Positions 1 through 10,866 of a stretch of 64,000 bases of DNA are shown here, piece after piece. Source of the stretch: Acanthochlamys bracteata. Lineage: Eukaryota; Streptophyta; Magnoliopsida; Pandanales; Velloziaceae. A program made the translations under genes and the position numbers. The stretch spans positions 4,558,501 through 4,622,500 of the forward strand of contig CM034131.1 of NCBI GenBank assembly GCA_019914995.1, given 5' to 3'. Numbering within the stretch: the stretch's first letter is position 1; every line of letters starts with the position of its first letter. Under the pieces are notes generated by a model that did not search any database, was not told the origin of the DNA, and saw only the letters and a program-made list of their open reading frames with translations.

Positions 1-835
1 TCTCAAAAAGTCACTGAAAATATTCTTCTGTCTTATCTAAAAGCAGTGCACAACCAAACTGGATTGATTGCATGCGATGGTTGACTCCAGTGAATGGCGC
101 AAATAGCATTTCGTACATATTCGTGCGGTAGGTGGTGTCCAAGAATACTACATCACCAAAATACTGAAATTGTGTGCGTGATCTGCCATCTATCCTCTTC
201 CTTTTAAAGAAATCAAGGGCTGCGGTAGCAATCGCCACTGATAAGTTTTTTATATTCCTTCGAGTGGCACAAATGGTTCTAGCAGTCTCTATCATCAAAA
301 CCATGCTGAGGTCCGTCAAATATATCTGCAAACTTAGCGACGGGTATGCCTTCTTCTCGAAAAGAGTCAATCAATTTTTTAGCTGCAATGGGCAATTTTT
401 GCAGACAGACATACGCATTTTTTTCGCCGGACTAACTAAGTCGTGATTGTGTTGACCTTCATAACCCATCACTTCCACATTCCTTTAAATTGCTTTTTCA
501 CTCTCATTGTTGCAGAGCATCCACACTTCGTCGTACTTGTGCTTCTCTTTTTTTTTTTTTGCTTCTTTCTCAAACACTTCATTTGTCTTTTGCAATCCCG
601 GCTTTTGTGATTTCCATAACGATCACAGGTCATTTGACGAAGGGTGACTTCATCAGAGTTAGCTCGTGTCTTTTCTGTAGATCGGATAACGACACTAAAT
701 CCTACAGCTTTTCCATAATTTATATAGAATTATTTCGCAGCATCGAGGGTTTCAAATGTCATCCCTAAGTACGGTGACTTATGACTCCCGTTGCATTCAT
801 TTGGAGTTGTAAAAGAAGAACCAAGCTGGCAATCT
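1..835 (-). pseudogene. FAR1/FHY3-like MULE transposase, N-terminal half, broken
   Basis: Minus-strand translation gives the FAR1 DNA-binding region (motif MTFETLDAAK then FYINYGKAVGFS, with VTLRQMTCDR downstream), a basic linker, then the start of the MULE transposase domain (FGDVVFLDTTYRTNMYEM, FAPFTGVNHRM, LLLDKTEEYFQ). This is the usual FAR1-family order; in autonomous elements the protein moves the element, while domesticated relatives are light-signalling transcription factors. It is broken: an in-frame TAA lies at 732-730, and the frame shifts near 370-430, between the conserved SVCKN block and the next segment. The open stretch 370-11 is intact but covers only part of the catalytic domain, and the rest is beyond the window. 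A domesticated FAR1 gene is unlikely because of the stops and because two related broken copies lie nearby. Confidence 0.78.
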
Positions 836-850
836 GAAATTAAATATAGA

Positions 851-882
<32 letters not shown>

Positions 883-1814
883 GCAACAACGTTAAAAACT
901 CCATAATAAAAGAAAGAGAAGGTCATGATCATTTCTTGAATTAAAATACCTATGTCAAGCTGAGCCATTATGAGTAGAAAAGATCTAGAATATGAAAAAA
1001 AAATTTACAAACAATGGTGGATTGCAAAGTTAGCAAAACAGAGGAAGCATAGATAGGAGGCGAGATGAGACGTTAGAAACGGGAAAAAAAAGGTTAGGTG
1101 AAAGCTAATGACAATAGATTAGTTTAATTTAGTAGTCAATGATAAATTTATCCATTACTAAGTAAGCTAATCTATGTTTTAATTTAGTTTTTTTGTCTTT
1201 ACAATTTTAAGTTTGCTCTCTTTCACTCCCATTTTTTGCTTTCTGTCGTGTCTTTCATTTTTTGTTCTCTGTTTAATCTTTCATTTTTTACTCTCTATTT
1301 AATCTTTCAGTTTTATTTTTGCTTTGTTTTACTCTCTTTTGTTTGTCTTTAGTTTTATATTTGCTCTCAGTTTTACTCGGTTTTGTTTGTCTTAACAGTT
1401 TTATTTTTAGTTGCTGGAAGATTAAACTTTTGCTTTCTTGCATTGAAAGCCATATATAATCTTCAAACACAACAGAACATGCCTCTACATAAGCTTTCAT
1501 GATTCATTATCCACAACACTTCATGATTCATTCATTCATTCATCATTCACAAGTTTTCATCAATTCATTGTCTAGAACACTTCCATTGACAACAAGATTT
1601 CATTCATAAAAAAAAATCTTTACAACATTCACAACAATTTTATTTACCTTACAATCTTCACAACAAAACACAAAGTTGACGCTTACATTTTTGTTTCTAG
1701 TCATTCACAACACAACATTCACAAATTTTTTTGCCATTTTTTGGAAATATTTGGATGTTGTATCCAATCTTATTAAGTTGTATTGTATAGGGAGCAATTT
1801 GTTATATACTTTCT

Positions 1815-2590
1815 GTTTACATTTCCACACAGTGAAAAAAAATTGAATTGAAAATTTTGAAGTGAAAAAAAAAAAAAGTTAAGCCAAAACAGTGAACAAA
1901 GCAGTGAACTAAAAATTAAAAAAATAGTGATATAGGAAATGTGGAAGAAAAAATAATGAAAAAAAATCAGTTGAAAAAAACAGTGAAACAAAAAAAATAA
2001 AAAAAGACGTGAAAAAAAAATAACGAAAAAACCAGTGAAATGGAGAAGTGAAAAAAAATAATCAATGAAAAAGACAATGAAAAAAAAAACAGTGAAAAAA
2101 AGCAGTCAAATAAAAAAAATGAAAAAGAAACAGTGAAAAATAGAAGTGAAAAAAAAATAATTAAAAAAACAGTGGAATGGAAAAGTGAAAAAAACAGTGA
2201 TAAAAAATAATGAAAAAAAATAGTGAAAAAAAGCAATAAAATAAAAAAAACCGAAAAGAAACAGTGAAAAATAGAAGTGAAAAAATAATAATAAAAAAAA
2301 CAGTGAAATGAAAAAGTGGAAAAAAAATAGTGAAAAAAGACAATGAAAAAAAAGTAGAAAAAAAACCAGTGAAATAAAAAAATAAAAAAGAAACAGTAAA
2401 AAATAGAAGTGAAAAAAATAATGAAATAAAATAGTGAAATAGAAAAGTGGAAAAAAAAAAGTGAAAAAAGACAACAAAAAAAACAGTGGAAAAAACGAGT
2501 GCAATAGAAAATAAAAAAAACAGTTGAAAAATAATAATTAAAAAAAAATAGTGAATAGAAAGTGTAAAACAAAACAGCAAACGAAATAAA
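1815..2590. repeat. Purine-rich degenerate tandem array (CAGTGAAAAAAA-type unit)
   Basis: About 770 bases of almost pure purine on the plus strand, built from imperfect 12-35 base units such as CAGTGAAAAAAA, GAAGTGAAAAAA and AATAATGAAAA, with higher-order repeats (the block with AGAAACAGTGAAAAATAGAA recurs at about 2115, 2267 and 2390). The minus strand is open for long distances in several frames, giving Phe/Ser/Leu-rich translations; these are composition artefacts, not genes. The array lies in the 5' flank of MULE copy A. A shorter pyrimidine-rich relative occurs inside copy B at 38505-38650. Confidence 0.8.
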
Positions 2591-2639
2591 AATAAATATA
2601 TATTTTATAAAAATAAAGTATTCACACATAGGTATTCAT

Positions 2640-3370
2640 TTTAACATAGGCAATATTTGCATTAGCTAACCATATCTCACTTGAGCATTGCATTCACACT
2701 TTGAACATTCACTTGTATTAGCTCACACTTGCATTTACTAAAACAGCTCCACTTGAGCATTACATTCACAATTACATAGCTTACAATGAACATTTGCACT
2801 TACATTCACTTGAATAGTTCACTTGCATTTACTTGTATTAGCTCACACTTGAGCATTACATTCACAATTACATAGCTCGCAATGAGTATTCACCTGAATA
2901 AAATATTACCAATGCATTCATAGAACATTCACTGATCAGCACATTTAACATTCACTTGAATATAGTCGTTATGAGCATTCACCTAAAGCAAACATTCACT
3001 GATGTATTCAAAAGTTCTGTTCTGCTCAAACATTCACTCAAATAGAATATTAGATGCATTCAAATGTTATGTTCTGTACAAACATACACTCAAACAGAAC
3101 AGAAGCATTCATTGATGCATTCACTTGAAGAAAACAATTACATTCACTATAAATGTCAAAGCCATTTACATTCCATTCAAATCCAAGCCATTGCAACAAC
3201 TTTCTGAACTATTACAATTAAACAGAACATTCAGTGGACCATTGAATTAACATCAACAATCTTTATAGATCATAAATAACTTCTCCTGAACACTTCCAGT
3301 CAACAATATCCATTGAACACTTGAAGATAACAATTACATTCACTGTCCGTTTCACTGGATAGCTTCAACA
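2640..3370. repeat. CATTCACTTGAA-type degenerate tandem array
   Basis: Imperfect repeats of GCATTCACTTGAA, ACATTCACAATTACATAGCT and TTGTATTAGCTCACACTTG follow each other for about 730 bases, some as larger units (compare 2700-2780 with 2830-2890). No open frame of note. It directly follows the purine array within the flank of MULE copy A and is probably internal expansion of the element. Confidence 0.6.
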
Positions 3371-4090
3371 ATTGAATTCAATTAAATAAAAAAAAACAAG
3401 TAGGCTTTTCCGTTCCAGGCTTCATCTTCTACAATATTCACTGTATCAATTGCGAGCTGAAAAAAAAACAGAGGAACGATATGATTTTTTTTTTCTTTTG
3501 GATTTAAAATCAAACACAGGAAAAAAAAATTCAAATTAAACAGAAATTGAATTGAAATCTAGATCAAATACGTGTAATTGACATTGAAATATTTGCAAAA
3601 TTTTTATTGAACGCATCGTCACTGGTAGCACCGGCCGAGCTAGAAAATAAATTCAAGAAAAATTAGAAAAGAACACGTATAAGTAGAATGTTGATGAAAT
3701 TGATCAACCGAGAACGAAACAAACAAAATTGATTAAAAAAAAAATTCCTAACTTACCGAATCCCGCAATTGCCGACAACACGCTCGGTGCCGGAATTGAT
3801 GAAATCGATCAATCCAGAACGATTAGAAGAAAATGAGGAAGAGAATAGTGCGATTTTTGGGCTCCGAATGACACCCGCCGGCCGGCAATAGCGAACGCAA
3901 AATGAAAAAAGAATTTTTTTTTTAACTTGCTTGGCTGAAGGGCACGCGAAATGACGAGCGTGCCCTTCGGCCAGACAACTGCATTCTTCTCTCTCGTGTG
4001 AATCACAGCCATCGGATCTTGATCTGACTGCTGTGATTCAATATGCACAATGTGCACGAACAGTGCACAATGTGTACATAGCCGACCCGA

Positions 4091-4131
4091 TATATATATA
4101 TCTATATATATATATATATATATATATATGA
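4091..4131. repeat. (TA)n microsatellite between two elements
   Basis: A nearly pure TA tract with one TC interruption. It separates the right end of MULE copy A from a second element-like terminus that starts at about 4132. It is one of several TA tracts in this window that mark element edges. Confidence 0.85.
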
Positions 4132-4745
4132 TATACAGGGAAAAGATATGAGCACTCTCTCTCCTGTAAACACTTTACTTCACATTTTGCTGTGATCACT
4201 CAATGTCATAATTAAAATTGTTCAATACACCATAAAAATCAAGGCAAATACAATGGAAAACAAAGTAAATCAACAAAATTAAACAAATCCAAAAAAGTTA
4301 AAAATTTAACCAATTTAAAACAAAACATCAAACTTTAAAACAAATCATTGGCACTGAAAAATCGAATTTCGATCTACATAACTGAGAAATCAAATTTCGA
4401 TCAAAGAGTTTAAAATTTGAGAGACGAAGATTCGAATAGATCGAAGACGAAGACCGTACAAGGAGCAGCACGCGATCAGAGACGATGACATAGTGAAATC
4501 TGGGCGATATACGCACCATTTGAGAGAGAATAACATGAGAGCAGTTGAAGATAAAGACGGGCCAAAGAAAGAGAACGGAGACGAAGACTGGATGAGAGAA
4601 GCTGTATAGTATCGAAGACGAAGACCGAGCAAGATCTGGACGAGATCTGCCCTGTTGAAAGCGATCACAATGAGATCTATAAAAGAAAGAAATGAGAAGA
4701 TAAGCGATGAGAAGAAAAAGAACGAACGGTTTTGATTATAATGTA
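4132..4745. mobile_element. Possible diverged fold-back/MULE-derived element
   Basis: The first 60 bases after the TA tract (GATATGAGCACTCTCTCTCC and on, with TGTAAACACTTTACTTCAC) resemble the terminus of the fold-back element at 36944 (GATATATGCACTCCCTCTC, TGTTGACATTCCATGTTGCAC). Inside, GATCGAAGACGAAGACCG occurs twice (about 4439 and 4610), similar in style to the arms of that element. No matching right terminus was found, so the right edge is nominal. Confidence 0.35.
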
Positions 4746-7700
4746 GAGCGATCACGACCATCCATTTCTATATGTGTCTATAGTAATCTTGGAATGTGTA
4801 CAACAAAAAAGTGTCATTATTTCTTCATATATATATATTACATCAAAAAATAAAGTTTGGTTATGCGGCACATTTATCTTGGTCCAAATTTCATAATTTT
4901 TTTCTAAGAACTGCTCCATTCTGCTACCCATTTTCCACATTTGTACATAGTAACGCCTTTAAATTTAGATCTCATCTTATGAGTCCCAGTATTTTTTTGC
5001 TGGCTCAAATGCACGAATTCCTCTTTCAAGAAACTTCTCGTCTGTTTTTCCTACAAGATTTCTTTTGCAATCAATTAAAATATATATCCTCTATTGATTA
5101 ATTCTTTATATTTGATAAAAATATTTTTGCATGAATGAAATGTCTAACCTACTTAATATTGTCCTTGTAATGTTCTAACATGAAATTTATGTCTACATCA
5201 ATTTCTTGGAACTTGATCGCTACTCAATTATAAGCCCTGCATATGAATTTACAACAATCAATGTCGTTAAATTGAAATTTTTTTCTTAAAATTATGACTA
5301 ATAAATTAAGAGAAACATATATACACACACCTTACAACAGCCTCACTGTTTAACCTTTTCACTGAGAAGAAATAAAAAAATCAAAAGAAATAAATCTTAT
5401 TATAGAAGAAAAACATTTTATCAATAAATTTTATCAACAAATTAAAATTAGAAATCTTATCAGCAAATCTAAGAAAAATGAAACAAAATAGAAGAAAAAT
5501 CAAATGGAGTCGAAGAAAAATCGAAGAAAAAATCGAACAATGAATCGAAGGATAAATTAGACGTAATTAGGCTAGACTAGACGAAATCTTAAGAAGAAAT
5601 CATAAAATTCGACGAAATCGAAGAAATCACACGATTCCAGAAAATGAAATTGACAAAATCAAATCGAAGTCGAAAAAGAAAATGAAAGAAGCTGCGAAAA
5701 CGAAATTGAAATGAAGTTCCATAATGTAGCTCAATCGACGGAGAAGAGACGGCGAGCGGCGGCGAGTGAAGGAAGGAGTCGAATGACTATGTATCTAGAA
5801 GTAAACTTAATCATTATGTAAACCTAATGAAATAACGTGGGCAAAATATATATTTCAAAATATTTATAGCAGTAATATTCCTCTTCCTTCAGATTACACC
5901 TCACATTGGAGTGTAACCGATTACTCTTTACTGAAGAGTAATCGGGAGAAGTTTTACTCTCCATCACTCTTACAAATTAGTTTCCGAATAAGAATAATAG
6001 AGAGTAATCCATTCACTTACTCTCTATTGCTCTTTATTACTCCAAATCTAAATACAATATTACTAACAATAATTGCTGCATTTGCAACGCAATTGGGTAC
6101 TTTAAAAAAATATTTTTTATTTTATATTTTTTCAATAAATCTTCTATAATATTATACAGTATTTATTTAAAAATTTAAAAAATATAATAAATTTTTACAT
6201 TATGATATCTTATTATTATTTATATTTTTTGATTAAAAAAAAGCTCATTTTTAAATTAAAATAAAAGTACTTTCGTTTCAAAAAAATTTTATTTTATAAA
6301 TATTTTTAAACACATTCTTAATATTTGTGTCGCATCATGGTTTTAAGCTCTCGTTACTTTTTCTCAAAAATATTAATTTAAAACAAGAGTTAAAGTCTTT
6401 TTCTAAAGTTGTAAATGATTATAAAAAATTAAAAATAATCTTTTATAAAAATTTAATTTTCAAGTGAAAAGCACGCACCGAAAGAGGTAAGTCTTGAACA
6501 TTGCAGGCAAATTGGGATAAAGTGATTTTGAGTTGGCTCACGGGAATGCAAGGAAAAAGTTAGAGGCAAATGACAAAAGGAAGCTTCATAGTTACTTATG
6601 GCTAATTAGAGAATTCAAACTTTATGTTGAACATTCTAAGCTACACAGTTAAATATTTGAGTTTTGTGTTGACCAGTTTTTTTGAACGTTGAATTTTCAT
6701 TCATCAGCAGATTGTCTGAACTTAAATGCCATTTATATAAGTTTTAGCACTCTTCTCTCATAACTTAAATGCCATTTATATAGGTTTAAAAAAATTTTAT
6801 TTAACATGATATAAATAAAATATTGCAGTCGAGAGAGAATTGCAACTCAATCTGCACGCTACGAGCGGAAAGAATGTTGAACTGTTTCACAACCGTAGGC
6901 TGTTTTTAACTTCATTATTTATATGGGTTTCGGTATCGTATGTTTGCAATAAAAGACTGTTAGTTCGAATAAAGACGTGCTTCTTTGACGTTGGAATTTA
7001 ATTTTTTTCATACAAAATTGAATTCAAAATATTATTTGTATTAATATTATTTTCGAAAATATATTTTCAAAAAACAAAAGAAAATAAACCCTAAGACGCA
7101 TCTATAAGGTAAGAGTCCAAAATCAGGCCACTGCATCTGCATGTGGACCTTTTATTATATAAACGCTAAATTGTACTAAATTAAGAGTAGGTAAGTTTCA
7201 CGGCAACTTCGCCTTTTCATCTATCTTCATGGCAAGGTACTTTTTCACAAACTGCCCGAAAGATAAATGGTCCACGCTTTTCCTAACAGCCCAGATAAAT
7301 TCAGATTTGAGTACTTATACAATAATTTTTTTTAAATAAATAAATTTATTTTTTTATTAAAAATAATAACATTATTATTTAAAAATATAAATTTATTAAA
7401 AAATATATAAAATAAATAAAAAAGTGAAAATGTACTCTATTTAAGTTGTATTGTTATTTTTTTCTTCAAATGTATCTGTCCAAAATTCTTTCAATTTTGT
7501 GATGATTTTGAAAGTACATTTTAATTCATTTTTATTTAATAGTTTAAAATTATTTTATTTAAAAAGTATAAAATATTTTAAATCGTAAGATTTATATAAT
7601 GTATATTATTATTTTTTACATAAAAAATTAGACTTTATTTTAAAAAAATTTTAAAGTATTTTTCGTTTCAATAACTTCTTTTTAAAAGGACTACCAAATA

Positions 7701-9407
7701 TCCATTTTAAATATGTTACATTCTCAATATTTGGAAAAAATCATACCTTTGCCAAGAAAATTTGTTAGCCTCTTTCTTCTATGAAAATTTAATTACCTAA
7801 AAAAGCTTAACTTAGGCTGAAAATGATTTAAAATATCTTGATAATAAGGTGATGCAATGTCGATGACGACTGAAATTCTTCTCGAAGAAGTCTAATAACT
7901 GAAAGTCTGTAAACTATGAGCTGAAGCTTGTAATTGAAAAACGTGATAATGCTTGCAAAAATATTCTAACTTCAATTGATTATGAGAAAGGAAATTGAAT
8001 GCCATATTATTGCAGATAGCGACAATATCAGAAGAAGGCAAACTCAAAGTTGGAGTTTCCAGACTAGACATGTGTTTCTTTCTCATTTTGGTCAACTTGC
8101 GAATTTATCATCGTTCTACTACAATAACTTTGACAAGTAGCTCTTTTTTTATTGCTGCTGTTGTCTTTGTTTACCGATCCATCTATCTTATTAAATCAAA
8201 CGAAGTTGTTTCTTATAGATATTAGAGCATGCTATGTGCAAGCAAAACAATCTTATAATTTAGTTACTTGTATGTTTTTCTTTGTGTATTTTTGGCATTG
8301 ACGAGACTTTTTGTTGCTGATTCTTGTGCAAGTAGATGTTACTAGTTTAAGCGTTAATTGAAAGGTGTATATAATTGATCCAAAAGAGTGTTCGTAGATA
8401 ATGATTATGACGATATTTGGAATTTTTTTTCTCAATTTTTTATTTTATAGTTTTTAATAAATTTTTAAAAATATTTTATAAAATTTTAAATACAGAAAAA
8501 TTCTGCATTATAAAAATTTTTTATTAATAATTTTTATTATTTTATTAAAATAAAAAAATAAAAATCATTTAAAAAATTTTTAAAATATATTTTTAAAAAA
8601 CTTTTTTTTAATAACCAGTCTCAAACATTCTACGTCTCTTAAGGTTTTCACTTGAATAAATAAATCAAACATATTTCAATTTGATTTTGATGTTTTCAAC
8701 TCGTTGGTGAGAGGGATGTGCATGAACTTCAAATGCCAACGGCTCAGAAGAAGATTGGGATGGACTCGTTTACGAAAAACAAAACTTCTTCATATATTAT
8801 TTCTTTTGTATTTTATTTGACTCTAGAAAATGAATATTATTATCCGGATAAGATATTTTTACTTAATTAATAGAAAAGCAAAAGGGATAATGACGATAGA
8901 GACCATAGCATTAAGCGCCGCAACATCTTTAACATTACTCTCCATTATTAATCAAAACACTGACTGTTTTTATTTTGCAAGATCAGCCATTGATTTTTGG
9001 TTTTAGATTACCAACTCTTTCATTTGATTGAATGAGTTGCCCTTAATACTCAAATTAGACAAACGACAATTGCATATATTATTTGATATGATCATAGAAA
9101 AATTGTTTCCTTCTTAGTCCTATATTAATTAATTATTCAATCAAATACGATTATGGTGGCCTTAAGTGTATTATAATAGCTAAGTGGTCTGTTATTGCAA
9201 CGTTTATCATTGTGTCTGTGGCACCGTCACAAGACCTGTGAAGTGAAAAAGAAAAAAACGTTGCAAATTTTTTGTTTGCTTTTGACGTCTTTCTCTTTCT
9301 TTCTTTAACAATTCTTTTGTGCCACGTTCCAACTTCCCAAGTGCTCCCACTCAATTTTTCTCATCAGAAGATTATTTTATAAATTGCTAAAATTATAAAT
9401 AAACTAA
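4746..9407. other. AT-rich intergenic DNA, no gene recognised
   Basis: No coding region with recognisable protein or codon structure. The longest open frames (for example 4796-5101 and 7995-8225) have no conserved motif. Contents include a perfect hairpin at 5917-5945 and very AT-rich stretches (6110-6350, 7320-7690, 8405-8630) that look like worn MITEs. 9000-9400 is unremarkable sequence ahead of the SRF gene. Confidence 0.5.
5917..5945. repeat. Perfect 12-bp inverted repeat (hairpin)
   Basis: CCGATTACTCTT and its exact reverse complement AAGAGTAATCGG are separated by 5 bases. The surroundings (5875-6060) contain further copies of the GAGTAAT/ATTACTC motif in both orientations, so it is probably the subterminal part of a small inverted-repeat element rather than a terminator. 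Confidence 0.6.
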
Positions 9408-9666
9408 GGAGGCGTTTGAAATTGCTTATGAAATAGAGTTTTTATGAAATAAAAGGTATTTTTGTCTTTTTTGAAAAATGAGCTTTATTTTTTTTATTTC
9501 TAAAAAATAATAAAAATATGCAATAAAAAGATCTCATTCCGTAAAATTTTTTTACACTTTCTAAATTTTTAAATAAATTTTTTATATATTTATAAAATAT
9601 GTATTGAAAAATGTGAAATGGAGAATTGAAAAGTTGGGTCTGAGGAAAGCAAAGCCAAACACCCCC
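9408..9666. mobile_element. Tourist-like (PIF/Harbinger) MITE, copy 1
   Basis: A 259-bp AT-rich element. The left end GGAGGCGTTTGAAAT and right end GCCAAACACCCCC form a short imperfect terminal inverted repeat. A TAA trinucleotide flanks both sides (9405-9407 and 9667-9669), the expected 3-bp target duplication of Tourist/PIF-Harbinger elements. The interior has no coding capacity. It lies just upstream of the SRF transcription unit and may form part of its distal promoter. Related copies are at 20405 and 29023. Confidence 0.75.
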
Positions 9667-9689
9667 TAAATCATCTCGCAGACACATTA

Positions 9690-10866
9690 GATTACGTTGG
9701 CTTCAATCCTATTCTTCTTCTTCTCGCTTATCTATCTTCTAAACCAAATAGAAATTCCTTCTTTCTTTTCTTTCTGGCTAGAAGATTGATGTCACTCTTT
9801 CTTTCTTCTGTCTTTTTCTACTTTGATTTTACTTCAATCACTAACACTACAACGCTCCTCTCTCTCAAAGCTCTGTTTGCTGCTTTGCCACTACTGCTGC
9901 TGAGATCTAATCTAATATTCTTGGAATCTTAGCAGCTAAGTATGCAGTACTAATATTTAGAAATGAGAAAGAAAGAGTGAATCTTTGTTAGAAAGCACTC
10001 CACCCGGTGTTTCTACGCAGACTTCTGGAGGAGGAGAAGAAATCAAAAGGTTGTTGGACTTTACCATTATTATTGTTGTTGATTATTAGAATCATAATTA
10101 AGAGTACTGTTGTTTCTTTGAATAATTTTCTCCTCCTTGTTTCTTGTTCTTGATGTTTTGGGTTTGCTATAACCTTGCTTTTCGTGCCATATCGTCTGTC
10201 AAACTTCTTTTTCTTCTTGTTTTATCGTTTCTTGTTACTTCTGGAATTACATTTTCTTTCTGATTCTTTGGCCATACTCTTGTTCTGGGGAAGTGAGAAG
10301 TTGGTTATTTATGGGTCTTGTTAATAACCTTCTTTTTGAAGAAATAAATGTTGGGTTAAGGGTATTGTGCATTCTGTGTTGGTGGAGTCTGGTGTTAGAT
10401 CTTGTAGATTACTGGTTTAAACCTTTCTTTGAGTGAGGATGCCGGTTTTAATTTTTTGGGCTTTCGGTTGCGATCTTCCTTCGTTGTAGTCGCTCTTTCG
10501 CTGGAAAGGTAGTTAACGAAATTTTCTTGGCTAATTTAATTTTTACGAAAAGTTTTTTATGCCTATTGGTAAAAGAAATTCCTGTTCTTGAGAAAAAGAA
10601 AAACTAGTTGGTTACTTCTTCAAGCATTTGGGATTGGGGAAAGTTGGAAAGTTGTTTGATTAGTTGGAAAGTTGGTTCTGAGTTCCATCCTCCGCTTACT
10701 AAGAATTGTTAAATGCAGGAAGAATCTTGTGCTCTGATTAGGTAACAATTGAAAGCCCTTTCTGATTTCTGTACATTGACGACTTTGTTTTTTTGTTAGG
10801 CGTGTTGGGTACATTGCCGCCGCAGGTGACTTGTTAGCAGCATTGCTCATTTGAGATATATGAACT
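9690..10866 (+). promoter_or_regulatory. Probable promoter/5' UTR region of the SRF receptor gene
   Basis: A CT-rich stretch typical of plant 5' leaders (TTCTTCTTCTCGCTTATC, CTTTCTTTCTTCTGTC) starts at about 9710. A likely 5' UTR intron is suggested by the AG/GTTGTTGG junction near 10050 and CT-rich sequence before 10800. Several upstream ATGs occur in the unspliced sequence, so removal of an intron before the coding start at 10867 is plausible. Transcription start and UTR splice sites are inferred and cannot be fixed without RNA data. Confidence 0.4.

Larger units (their letters stand above)
1..4090 (-). mobile_element. MULE with FAR1-like transposase, copy A (partial, cut by window start)
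   Basis: The transposase remnant reads on the minus strand from about 830 towards position 1. Its 5' flank (830-4090) runs to a terminus that touches a long (TA)n tract. The terminal 150 bp contain small self-complementary blocks (a TGCACAATGTG motif and its near-inverse around 4043-4076; a GATCTTGATC core around 4016). A GGGCACG...CGTCATTT block in reverse complement near 3950-3975 resembles the TIR layout of copy B (37915-42715). The other terminus lies outside the window. The flank shares CATTCACAACA-rich sequence with the matching part of copy B (41570-41800). Internal arrays at 1815-2590 and 2640-3370 make this flank much longer than in copy B. Assignment to MULE is firm from the protein; the exact right edge is inferred. 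Confidence 0.72.

Noticed and set aside
1967..2629. Long minus-strand open frames (up to 220 codons) rich in Phe, Ser and Leu
   Set aside because: They are the antisense of a purine-rich tandem array that lacks stop codons in several frames; no conserved domain and no gene signals.
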